From Porpolomopsis calyptriformis (taxonomy: Eukaryota > Basidiomycota > Agaricomycetes > Agaricales > Hygrophoraceae), in assembly GCA_951640195.1 (NCBI GenBank), contig OX621176.1, positions 620,001 to 684,000 on the forward strand: 64,000 bases of DNA, given 5' to 3'. Below, one piece after another: positions 37,120 through 47,310 of the stretch (position 1 is its first letter; every line of letters starts with the position of its first letter). Below the pieces are notes generated by a model that saw nothing but the letters and a program-made list of their open reading frames with translations, had not been told where the DNA came from and searched no databases. Position numbers and translations under genes: made by a program.

Positions 37120-37733
37120 ATGGTGCGTTCCCTCTGACTCCTTCTTTGTTGATCTCTCAACGGAGCACAGAAAGTCGAGATCGACGCATTCTCCGGCTAT
37201 CGTATCTACCCCAGCAAGGGCAAACTCTTTGTCCGCGGTGACAGCAAGGTCCGTCCACACCTCGACTCAAAAACGCGGGATACTTTAACCAAACCAACCC
37301 ACCTAGGTATTCCGCTTCGCCAGCTCCAAAAACTCATCCCTCTTCCTCCAACGGAAAAACCCCCGGAAGATCTCGTGGACGCAAGCCTACCGTCGGCTGC
37401 ACAAGAAGGGTATCACGGAGGAAGTCGCGAAGAAGCGCTCCCGCCGGACCGTCAAGCACCAGCGCGGCATCGTCGGCGCCGATCTCGCCGCTATCACCGC
37501 CAAGCGCAACCAGACCGCCGCCGTGCGCGCACAGCAGCGGCTCGTGGCTATCACCAAGGCGAAGAACGAGAAGAAGGAGAAAGAGGTGAAGAAGGCCAAG
37601 GTAGCCGTGTTTGGTTCCTCTCATGCCTTTCTATAATGACATTTGGCTATAGCCCACCCCCGCCCGTCCTCCGATGGCTTCAGGACCCAAAGTTTCGAAA
37701 CAACAGATGAGAGGAGGCAAAGGCGGTCGATAG
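37120..37733 (+). CDS. rpl24: Ribosomal protein eL24 (L24e)
   Basis: Exons 37120-37122, 37171-37248, 37307-37600 and 37653-37733 join in frame to 151 residues. The first exon is just ATG; the next begins KVEIDAFSGYRIYPSKGKLF, the universal eL24 start, and continues RGDSK|VFRFASSKNSSLFLQRKNPRKISWTQAYRR. The C-terminal half is lysine-rich and ends KQQMRGGKGGR. eL24 is a large-subunit protein bridging to the small subunit. Fungal eL24 is about 155 residues, so the length fits. Its 3' end faces GNA1 139 bp away. Confidence 0.95.
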
Positions 37734-37872
37734 ATGCGTTCGAGACCAACTCAGGGTTATCTTCATAATATAACCGGTAGCGGGCAATTGTGCAAGTATG
37801 ATAAATAGGATATATGCATGACGGTCCTGCCACAGACATCGCCCTTCCAAAAAATGAGGCTTAACTATTCCA

Positions 37873-38579
37873 TCAAAGTTTGGGAGTGTGAGCCCTGTCG
37901 GGAGCATATTTCGCCTGCAGAAACGATGATTCAGAACAAGCACGAATGGAATCAAGTGGGTATACCATTTCATTTTCTCTCTTTTCATACCCACACTTTT
38001 TGTAGAATGCTATATAAACAGTCAGAAAAATATCCCAAACGCTATATAATGAACAAGAACGTACGGACGTTATCATCGCTGCAATTCAAAATCGTCTTGT
38101 AGCACCCAGTGTTCTCGCTGATATACGTGAGCGCCTGGATGATGCGCAGCCCGAGCTTCTTGCCCTGCTGCCTCTTATCGACGGCGATGTCCTCGATGTG
38201 GCCGACGGTGCCGAGCCCGCGGAGGAACTTGCGCTCGATGAACACGGTCCCGACGCCGACGATCGTGTCCGAGGCCCGGTCGAGGATGACGAGCGAGTAG
38301 TACGTGCGTGGAGCGGCGCGCATCGCGTTGAACTGCGCCGTCCACGCGGCCTCGCCCGGGTCGGTGACGACCGTCAGCACGGAGAGCACGGGGAGATGGC
38401 CCCGTCTGTAATCTGTTGATGCGAGAGGACGGATCTGTGGTGATGATTGAGTTGGGAAATATGAGCGGGGGAAATGGACGAACGTGCAAGTCTGGGGGGA
38501 GTAGACCCTTGACTTCTGGCGAAATGAGATTGGGAGGGAAGAGGAGGTCGAGAGAACTGTCTGGGGTGAAGGATGCCAT
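37873..38579 (-). CDS. gna1: Glucosamine 6-phosphate N-acetyltransferase
   Basis: Exon 1 begins MASFTPDSSLDLLFPPNLIS. After a GTTCGT...CACAG intron the frame gives RPLASTDYRRGHLPVLSVLT, then a GNAT fold with VGVGTVFIERKFLRGLGTVGHIEDIAVD, the acetyl-CoA loop RQQGKKLGLRI, and AFYKKCGYEKRENEM. A last exon ends YAPDRAHTPKL. Gna1 makes N-acetylglucosamine 6-phosphate on the way to UDP-GlcNAc for chitin and glycosylation. Length (about 170) and motifs match Gna1. The ATG at 38579 agrees with the family start. Confidence 0.9.
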
Positions 38580-39276
38580 GAGTGGTGCTGGCAAAGACAA
38601 GCGAATGATATTTAAGGTGATTGATCGGAGTGCACAGCCTTAGCACAGATATTTAATGCGGTTGACCGACATCGGAGGCCGATGATGTACGACGAGAGAA
38701 ATTACCTCTACTACGAGTAAAGAGGTTGGTATAGAGTAATTGTATAAATGGCCACCAGCTAAGGGTGGAGATAGTCAGTTGAAAAGAGATTGATAGTGTG
38801 ATGAAGGAGAAAATGTTCACGCCACTGCTTCAACTGGGCCCACCAGCAACCAACGGTATGGGGTGATGGTCTGTATTGGATCAGCAAAGGTGAACCGAGT
38901 GGAAAGAGGGACGCACCATACACTGGGAGAGTGAAAAGTGCAGAATGAAATGGGGAAATGACATGCAGAGATACGCGAAAAGCCAGTTCGAACCTCTGTC
39001 CAGATCTGAAAGGAGGGACAGCGCTTGCACGCCACGAAACAATAAAATGAACAGTTATGTGAGTGAAAGAATGGATGGTAGTACAAGTGGGACGGCGCAA
39101 GCGTGAGACACGGATGGCAAAGGTGACAACTCAGACGACAAAAAGAAAGGAAACAAAACGGTGATACGGAGGAGACAATCTCTGTCGGAACGACAAGGCA
39201 GAGATGTCATGAGAAATGATCGGATATATTGTGAAGAGTCATCCATTCGATAATGACGATTCGAGAAGGTGCGAGT
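38580..39276. other. Intergenic between hym1 and gna1
   Basis: No convincing coding sequence on either strand. Probably the hym1 3' UTR and gna1 promoter. Confidence 0.5.
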
Positions 39277-40638
39277 TCAAAGCCCTTGAATCTGCACAAT
39301 GAGAAATTGTTTCTCATCCTGACCAGACATGAGCTTGATTCGCAGTCAGAGAGTGTGATACAAACGGTGAATTGTTCGTCTGTAACAACAGTTAATTAAT
39401 TTGTCAGAGAGACAAAGGAACCGACTCGCCCTCCTTATCATTGTGAAAGTTTTTCAGGAATACCAAGAGTTTTTCTTTGTTTCTGCGCAATATTCCCTCG
39501 ATTTGCGGTGGCTTCTTTGGATTTGCGACGAACACCTGGTGTGGTGGATACATCTCAGTATCGTAAGGCAACGAGGCATGTTTTTAACACACTTTGAATA
39601 CATGGAATGCTTCAAACTGAATGTTCTTGCTTTTGTCTCGCAGGAGATTCATCATCATCTTCAGGTTCGCCTCGTTCGCAATGTACCGAGTCATCACGTT
39701 GAAGTTCGCTCGGTCGAGTAAGATCTCGCCTAGAAGCTTCAGCGACTGGCGCTTTGTCACATAGTTGTTGGACAAAATGAGGGTTGTGAACGAGGAAAAA
39801 AACTGCACGCTCGGAAGTCAATCAAAAAGGACAGGTAGTGGGTGGGCTGGGAACGCACCCGGTCGTAGTTCTTGTCCAAGTAGTCCGCCACCATCGGTTT
39901 ATGCCGTGTCAGCGTTTCCTTCAAATTAGCGAAAGCATCGCAAGAGATCCCAAAGGTGGTTGTTTCAATGTAATGTGGGAACGTGTAAAATCTGCGGGAG
40001 ATGATGCCATATTGACCTGCCAGACAGTCAACGCACTCACTGATCCGAATATAGCAAAATCTTGCTCAGAGGCTCATGCCTCAGTATCTCTTTCAAAATC
40101 ATACCCGTATTAAGTGCGATATCCTCATTCTCGTAGCCCATGAGGGCCGCGAAAATAACCTCGTGCTTGCCGGAGAGATACTCGACAGTTGGCCACCGTG
40201 AGCCGATCTGACGACGCAAGAGATTATTGAAAATCTGCACAACGTCCTTCCGAGCCTCGAAATCAAATCGGGCCATGTTGAGAACGAGGTGGTTAAGAAG
40301 ATCAGTATTGTATGTTTCTTGCGCGAGCTGGGCGACCAGTTCAGGTATGGGGTCTTGATTTAATGCGATGGGTTAGAGAAAGAAACTGATTGGAGGGCGA
40401 GCCATGCTTACCGCCATCGCCGTACAGGATAGCTTTGATCTGCTGGAGATTCTTTGATATATCCTCGTTTGCCTGTGCAGAAGTATAAATGGAGAATCAA
40501 ATTCTGGCAAGGCGACTGCCGTCGTACCTTCCGTCTTATCTCCCCGCCCGGCGCACCTGCGTCCAGCCGGGATATGGCATCGCGAAGCCCTCGAACGAGA
40601 TCTGGAGGAGTCCGCTGCTTTGACTTGAAGAAATTCAT
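39277..40638 (-). CDS. hym1: Mo25/Hym1-like scaffold protein
   Basis: Exons in order: [20 protein letters not shown] (start 40638), [19 protein letters not shown], a block beginning [22 protein letters not shown] and running through [48 protein letters not shown], and a segment with [25 protein letters not shown]. The end reads FLKNFH...[13 protein letters not shown]. All are hallmarks of Mo25 helical repeats. Mo25/Hym1 binds GCK-type kinases and supports the RAM/MOR network in cell separation and polarised growth. Full length, about 330 residues. Confidence 0.9.
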
Positions 40639-41777
40639 GGGCAGGACAGGAAATGGCAAACGGATAACCGCACACTTCAAGTCAGCAAGCCAAGTCAAAC
40701 ATCGACCATAAACGTAACGTGACCAAGGCTGATGATGTTCAAATCACAGACATTTATCATTGGTCTGAGACTATCCAACTCATACTTCGTTTGGGTGCAC
40801 TTACGGACGATGGCGCCTCAAAATACACGGGCCAGCTATGTTATAGGGGTGACGATGGCGGGGTGGACATGAAGCGGATCAATCTTATCCGTGCTGTTAG
40901 CGCCGCCAAAATGGACGAATCGAGTCGTGTCTCTCGCAGAGCATACATTACTAATGCCCGGGATCACGCTGGACCCTCCGGGTTCCAATCTGGATAACCC
41001 ACTGGGTACCGTGAGTTCCGGCCATTGGTAGCGAAGTAAACGAGGATGAATGGTACCCGGACCTTGGCAGTCCTACAGCAATGCTGTAGGACTGCCAAGG
41101 TCCGGGTACCATTTAACCGACCGATGGCTCCATCTCTTAGCAGAATCGGCGACCGTGACATAGGGGTATATGCACGCAAAGAGCCATGTCATTGCCATTG
41201 CTTTCCAAAGCGGGATTATCAGATGCGTCAAAAACGCATACCTTTGCCTTTTTGGAGCGGGTGTCTACAACCAAGGAGCCCAGCATCAGGTCACTCTCCA
41301 ATCTACAATGATCACATTTGGAGTGGCTGCCTTTGAGACTGTTTGGAAATAAACACTTCCGCTCCACTTCTCAAAACGTAACCACTGGCCTCCGAATGAG
41401 CGCCGGTGCAAGCTAACAATGGGCTTGAGCCTGGACGACGTCTCCACGACTTATAACTCTTTGATTGCCTCCTCACAGTATAACAGTTCATGTGCGCAGC
41501 CCTGTAAACGTCATAACCTCATTCACGACTGGGCACGTGAACTTGGCATACCCAGATACTGCTACTGGCATTCCATTATTCAATTCCAAGATGTAAATCA
41601 AGAAACTACCCGCAACCCAGACAATTTCATATGAATATCGCTGCTTTGACTGCTTGAGGGTAATGAACGGCATGGCATGGCAGAGGTGCACAACTATTTT
41701 TGAAACCAACTATTTCGCTCTCGCCTTCAATACCCCAATCCAGACCGACCGACAATAAGATTAAGTAGTACGAGTCC
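40639..41777. other. Intergenic containing a long palindrome
   Basis: No gene recognised on either strand. It holds the perfect inverted repeat at 41049-41113, listed separately, between the hym1 promoter and the Sec61-beta 3' end. Confidence 0.5.
41049..41113. repeat. 65-bp perfect palindrome (32-bp arms, 1-nt centre)
   Basis: The left arm 41049-41080 is the exact reverse complement of 41082-41113, with a single A at 41081. The arms begin AATGGTACCCGGACC and end TCCTACAGCA. Transcribed in either direction it would fold into an uninterrupted hairpin. Confidence 0.97.
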
Positions 41778-42232
41778 CTACGTTGTGAATGCCCGAATAA
41801 CTTTTGCGGATATGTGCAGAAAAAAGATGGATCCGATGAAAGAAAGTGAAAGGACGAGGACGATGAACGGATCCCTGAGCAGTCGATCGACAATGAGTTG
41901 CTGGAGGTGAATGAAACGGGATCATACTGACACTCGTAGCCCTGGTGAATCATCTGTATACAACTTTAGCATCGTATTCGACGAACCGCCAGCGCCAGCT
42001 GCACGAGTCGAATTCGGTCTTGAAACTTGCGAGTTTCCGGCACGCCGACTGCGAAGGCAAGGTCAGGACTGGAGTACAGTACTCGAAAAGAAATATCGAA
42101 TACCGGGTTTGAGCACCAGGCGGTTTGGCTACGGCTGAGGAGGAATGAGAAGGTGAACGTGGAGAGTCTGAGTCGGACTGCAATCAGGGTTAAGCCAGAC
42201 GACGAAGAGGGCGAATGAAATCCACGAACCAT
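41778..42232 (-). CDS. sbh1: Sec61-beta (Sbh1) subunit of the ER translocon
   Basis: Four coding exons, 42232-42230, 42177-42104, 42048-41932 and 41874-41778, join in frame to 96 residues. The N-terminus is serine-rich (MSDSDSPRSPSHSSSAV). The conserved core reads AAGAGGSSNTMLKLYTDDSPG, then LRVDPFIVLVLSLSFIGSIF. The C-terminal membrane anchor ends FLHISAKVIRAFTT. This is the tail-anchored beta subunit of the Sec61 channel for co-translational import into the ER. The first exon holds only ATG. The gene is easy to miss because every exon is short. It is head-to-head with the VAMP7-like gene, 66 bp between start codons. Confidence 0.92.
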
Positions 42233-42298
42233 TTTGAAGGTGTTGGTTTGCTGGCAAAGTCTTTGCGGTGGGTTTGTGACATAATTGTGACAATTACC
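42233..42298. promoter_or_regulatory. 66-bp bidirectional promoter between sbh1 and the VAMP7-like gene
   Basis: Only 66 bp separate the two start codons, so both 5' UTRs and the shared promoter must fit here or extend into the first introns of each gene (both begin within 9 nt of the ATG). No TATA box is obvious. Confidence 0.6.
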
Positions 42299-43254
42299 AT
42301 GTCTTTGGTAACGTCCGTCCTTTGAACGAAGAAATGCATCTGACGACGGTTTATTCAGATTCACGCACTCATTTCTCGAGGATCTACCATCCTTGCCGAG
42401 CATCAAGCAGGCAAACGTGATTTCTCACAAGGCATGTCCTCCTCTCTTCCGGTTCCGTCCACACCCTTTACCTATTCTTCCACAGCTACGCAGACAATTC
42501 TCTCCAAGATCCCGCCGAACAACAGCAAACTTACCTATGTCTGGGAGCAATACCTCTTCCACTACATTTCCGATGGCGGCTTCACCTACCTCGTAATGGC
42601 GGATGACTCGGCTGGTCGGTACGTCCGTGCTAATGTCCCGCTGTGCCCCATCGTCGTCCTTAACCTTTCTCTCGTGCAGGAGGATGCCGTTCGCGTTTTT
42701 AGCCGACTTGAAACGAAAGGTTGTACCCTATTCTTTCCAATCATCGTGCTGTTTCTTACCCCACTTCCCAGTTTGCTGAGCTATCGTCTTCTTCGGCCAC
42801 CTCCCTCTCTTCGTTCTCGTCCCTCCCCGCCCACGGCCTACAAGGCACCTTTTCCTCAACCATTGCCGAGCTAATGCACTCCTACAATACCGGACCCCCG
42901 ACCGACGAGCTTACACGCGCACAGACGGAACTCAATCAGGTCAAAGACATCATGGTCCAGAACGTCGAGCAAATACTCAGCAGAGGCGAGCGTATCGAGC
43001 TTCTCCTTCCAAAAACAGACAACTTGGCAAGTCAAGCGACCTTGTTCAGACGGGGAGCGAGAAATGTAAGACGACAGATGTGGTGGCGGAATACCAAGAT
43101 CTTAGGCCTCTTTGTGTTGGTGGGCCTGGTGAGTAACCCCTGTTGCATGTATTCTATCCCATCGTAATCCGCTCTCTTTCTACCACAGGTCCTCTTATGG
43201 ATTATGGTCGCTCAATTTTGCGGCGCGGCCCTGAATCACTGTGGACGTAGCTGA
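42299..43254 (+). CDS. Longin-domain R-SNARE (VAMP7/Nyv1-like)
   Basis: The first exon, 42299-42307, encodes MSL. The second (42359-42431) continues IHALISRGSTILAEHQAGK, the start of a longin domain. After an intron at 42432-42485 with a GC donor come TQTILSKIPPNNSKLTYVWE and FHYISDGGFTYLVMADDSAG, then MPFAFLADLKRK. Further exons give the SNARE motif (QNVEQILSRGERIELLLPKT), the post-SNARE RNVRRQMWWRNTK and a membrane anchor ending NHCGRS. The family acts in fusion at vacuoles and endosomes. Introns near 42617, 42719 and 43129 are GT-AG. Alignment of the longin domain requires the GC-AG intron, although the 54 bases could be read through. Confidence 0.88.
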
Positions 43255-43893
43255 ATTATATATATGTACTCCTTGAGTCCTCGTTTCCTCGCTCCGCCTT
43301 GACTCTTACATGTTCTACTATACTTGCTAGTCTCATTTCTTTATATACATACCTCTCCTTCCTTGGGATGGGAGGAGATTCTGGTGACACCTTGCGATAA
43401 ACCCAATATTTCAAGTCTGAGGAACATCCCATTTGCACCCCTCGCGAACACTGCTCTGAACGGTATAGCCAAGTGCATAACCTCATACTAATGTGAACCG
43501 TTATCCATCTGCAAATCTGGCCTGGGATTATTCAGCGCGAACCCAAAGTGGTGCCCTCCAACAATGCCTGATCACCGCCTCACGATGGCGGAATAAACGG
43601 GCTTGATTCTGCCTCATGGATAATATTGGTTGGTCGTGCTGACCGTCTTGGTATAACACCCTCAACGGCAGACGTGCAGGAGACGTTTGCATTATTGCAC
43701 TTCTCCCATCGGAACTGAAAACTATCCGCGGCAAGGGTGAAAGGAGCCAGCCACTCTCAGCTCCGAAGGAATTCTGGCAGTGTAATGCGCTCGGTCAAAA
43801 CCGATCACACGTTTATATTCCTGTGCATGCCAGACTAGTGCTCGGCCCATATAAAAAGGACTTGGAATACGATTTTACTCTCTGGCACGCCAC
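43255..43893. other. Upstream region of the 7TM receptor
   Basis: A TATA-like CATATAAAAAGG lies near 43848-43859, about 40 bp before the receptor ATG. No gene recognised. Confidence 0.45.
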
Positions 43894-45370
43894 ATGTCCG
43901 ACTCTAATAATCAGACCGTCTGCTCCCCGACACTATCTGTACCTTCCGGATCTCGTTGCCTTTCCTGTGCGGAACGAATCGGGCTAGTGCCGGTCGCGAC
44001 AGCGGGATTTGTATCGTTGACGGCGATATTTGTGATCTTCGTCCTTATCGTTGTGGGTAATTTCTGCATCTCGATATCTGATATGGAGCTCACCTTTAAC
44101 AGCGAAATGTCTGCCGTCGATTGCGGCAAAGACCTATTCCTAAGCCGGATTGGAAACGAGGGTTTGGGTTGGGATTGATACGGTACCCCATGGATGTGTA
44201 TATAGTGAGTCATTTACATCTTTTCCACGTTGGAACCCATCTTATGTCTACACCAGCTTTCGTTGTTCATCGCAGACTTACTACAGGCTCTCGGAGTGGC
44301 CATCGAAATCCGATGGATCTACAAAGGCGTTGTATCTGCAGGGCCCATGTGTGCGGCGCAGAGTAGGTAGTATATTTCAACGGCAGTGTGATGGATGTTG
44401 ACCGATCAGATTAGGTGTCATGCTGACGATGGCTCATGCCGCGACCGGAATGACGACCATTGTGCGTGTGCCCCTTCGATATACACCATATCGTTGTATT
44501 GTTGACTGGGTGCGGTGCCTGATCGCAGATCATTACATTACATACATTCGCCACTCTCTGGTGGCAACATGAGTACTCAAAATCGCTCAAAATCGCATAC
44601 ATCGTCGTAGCGCTACCTTGGCTCTATCTCATCACTGCCATCATAATATCGGCCTCAGTTCACAAAGAGCCTCCCTTTGTCACCCCTTTATTTGTGAGTA
44701 CCATTCATAATTCCACGATAGTGCTTATCACGATATTTGGCAGTACTGGTGTAGTATCAGCCAACCCTATTGGCAACTACGCCTAGGGATTTCCGATGCC
44801 TGGCTGTGGCTTGCCTTGGGAGTCTTGGTATTGTGCATACCGCTTATCTGCTGGAACCAAGGATACATCACCCCTGATCCCAACACTTGGTGGAAGTTTG
44901 AAATACAGGAAATGGGATCTCCTCAAAGACAATGCCGCTTCTCTACATACATGATTGTGTATGTTCTGACTTGTTCGACATCTCCCGTTGCTGATATCAC
45001 CCTTAGCGGTGCATTGTCTTACTGTTTTCCGGTCTTACCTTCCGTTCTGATGACCTGGTATCTTTCCGTTGATGGCAGCGATGTGCTGTCCTCTTCTCCG
45101 GAGGGATGGTTTATTCTACAGGCCATGTTTTCTTTGAATGGGTTGATCGACGTTGTGGTCTTTCTACTTACCAAACGAACCCTCCTTCTTTTTGAAGAAA
45201 ACCGACAATCTCCAGCAATGGTGGAACTTGAAAACCCGGACCTTGGTCCACCTGATCCGATAGACAATGGCCACTGTCCTACTTCTGGTCCCGCAGTTGA
45301 GGGTCAGCGTCCAGTTCCCCACTTGCGCGTTGGTGCGTTATTAAGCATCGAACTACTTGTCAGCATCTAA
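43894..45370 (+). CDS. 7TM receptor-like membrane protein (Git3/CAR type)
   Basis: Exon 1 (MSDSNNQTVCSPTLSVPSGS) contains TM1 (GLVPVATAGFVSLTAIFVIF). After introns the frame gives RYPMDVYI, DLLQALGVAIEIRWIYKGVV and GPMCAAQ, then TM blocks near 44440-44690. Next come YWQLRLGISDAWLWLALGVL, a loop, YCFPVLPSVLMTWYLSVDG and a TM7-like GLIDVVVFLLTKRTLLLF. Glycine/asparagine-flanked DIxQALG and IRWxxxG are typical of the glucose-receptor-like (Git3) proteins numerous in Agaricomycetes. Such proteins are assumed to couple to G-alpha, but the ligand is unknown. The C-terminus is uncertain: a short cytosolic tail ends at 45370 or is spliced further. Confidence 0.6.
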
Positions 45371-45379
45371 TAGTTTCTG

Positions 45380-46390
45380 TAGTTCCGTTTACCATCTGGC
45401 TAATTGTCAATGCAGGTTGCGTGGTGTGGATCGGATTTGTAAGTTCCATGTACATTGACCATACGAGAGCTCAGACTATGCACCCTTCTGAAGGATACTC
45501 AGCCCATGGTGGATTCCAACCTTCACACTTTTGAGATAGAGAGTCGCACGGCGTGGTTTGCGTTGTCTATTATGAGTAGGTACCTCCCTCAACGGTTTCA
45601 TATATTATTAACTCCTTCTGCCCCAAGTCTGTGGCTTTTTTTGGGGCCTCGTCAACGTCTTTGTGTGTGGCCTCTGTCTCGTCATTGTGAATAAATGGTT
45701 TCGGGCTAGGATATCACCAGCTGAGGGATATCAGCAGTCGATCGCAGGGAAGATGAGAACCTTCAACATTTTATGGTATCTGGTTCACATCCTCCTAATT
45801 CCCCTCACTGTCGTCATGGTCCTTGGCCCTTTTTTTGGCCCATTCGTTGCCTCACAAATATCCCAATTAGTAAACCCCCCCTCTCTTATTGCGAAGAAGG
45901 AACTGATCTATCAACAGCTAGTATGGGATGACTGCTGAGTGCAACTCGAGATCAGGATGTGCACGCAAGCGTTCTTCATTTGCGACACGTGTTGGCACCC
46001 CAAAAGCATTTCCGACAGTAAACTGCCTGCCAGGAGTCAGGTTGTTGTTGGTCATTGCAGTGTTGATTGCTATTTCAATGTCGTTATCGAAGGATGTCCA
46101 GGGGATGAAGGTGGTGAGGTCAGTCCTTTGAGGTCAGTCCTGGGATACATCCTTTGAGAGGCTTTTACTACACTTCTTTCAGATGCCACAGTATGGAAAA
46201 GGGAGATCCAGGAGACTGGTTTGCATTTTCGCAGTGTTGGCAGGTTGGTATTGTTGCAGTCGCAAGTTGGTATTATTGTTGCTGTTTCACAGTCTAACCT
46301 TTGTCTGCAGCTGTTATCATTGCCCTCAGCCCTCTTTTTGGCCTGCTAATTGCTTCATTCAGTAATCACCCTTTTCTCTCTTATTGAAAA
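45380..46390 (+). pseudogene. Remnants of a multi-pass membrane protein, partly duplicated
   Basis: Hydrophobic blocks in changing frames: VPFTIWLIVNAGCVVWIGF (about 45383), FWGLVNVFVCGLCLVIVNKW (about 45640) and LVHILLIPLTVVMVLGPFFG (about 45780). At about 46310 comes a block resembling the last (ALSPLFGLLIASFSN). The repeated GPFFG/SPLFG block, each followed by CTCTCTTATTG, suggests a tandem copy. Few convincing splice sites link the pieces, so I treat it as a remnant or an unresolved gene downstream of the 7TM gene. Confidence 0.35.
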
Positions 46391-47310
46391 CAAGGAACTT
46401 ATGTTTCAATAGCAAACATGGAATCATCACTGTATCCCATTGACGGGCATTGATACGACCCTTCAGAGCTCTGCACTCATTCTACCATCTGAAGGATGGG
46501 GTACTCACCAAATATAACATAACCAACAGTGAAGACACCTGTGTATGGAACTGGAAATTCATGGCAGGAACCAATGGGCCTCCATTTGGGGGAACTGCAC
46601 AAGGAACACCACTCACTGGTGAGCCACAATTGAGGACAAAATTTATCGAGACTTGGACCCCCCAACTCCCTCAGGATGGGAGACAACCAGTGGTTTTTCT
46701 CATATGGCCCAGGTTGTATTAATTACGGACACCCCATCACCGCTCTACACTCAAAGTCTACATGTCAAGGTTCCTAGGGGTGACCTACTTCCTGCTACAG
46801 GCCTCACGCTCATGGAAGAGGACAAGTCCGAGAGGAGCTGCACCGAGCCTAGATCCATCTCACCATATCTCTCCAAAATATTTTATTATCTTGGGCTCCA
46901 CCTTCGATCTCCTTGGCTGGAGCCTTGTTTCCTGTACCCGAGGAAATATTTTGCAGTTCATTTGGATCGATATGTTCTTAGGGTTCGATTCCTTATCACC
47001 TAGGGACTACGCCTAGTATTATATAACGTGCACGATGTTGCGCAGCGCCTACTGGATTTCTGATCAGATTTTTCGCTGGCAATTATAGTGGCCGAAGGTG
47101 GCCCAATGACAATTTTGCATGTTCGCCAAAATGACACATACAAAACATCGCCGACAGTGGTGGTGAGGTGCTACATACAAAATAGTACAGCATTTTCGAA
47201 CCGTCCGTCAAAGACTGCATAAATTAGTCCAGGGAGAGAGGTAGACGCCGGCGTGGCCACCCGGCCAGCCCCCCAAAAAAATTCTATCGCAAGTCCAGCT
47301 TTGAAAAATT
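46391..47310. other. No recognised gene
   Basis: Open frames around 46450-46722 and 46653-47016 match nothing I know and lack good splice context. A GGGTTCGATTCC at about 46980 is not part of a tRNA fold. Confidence 0.3.

Noticed and set aside
46975..47000. GGGTTCGATTCC resembling a tRNA B box
   Set aside because: The T stem has a mismatch and no acceptor, D or anticodon arms can be folded around it.
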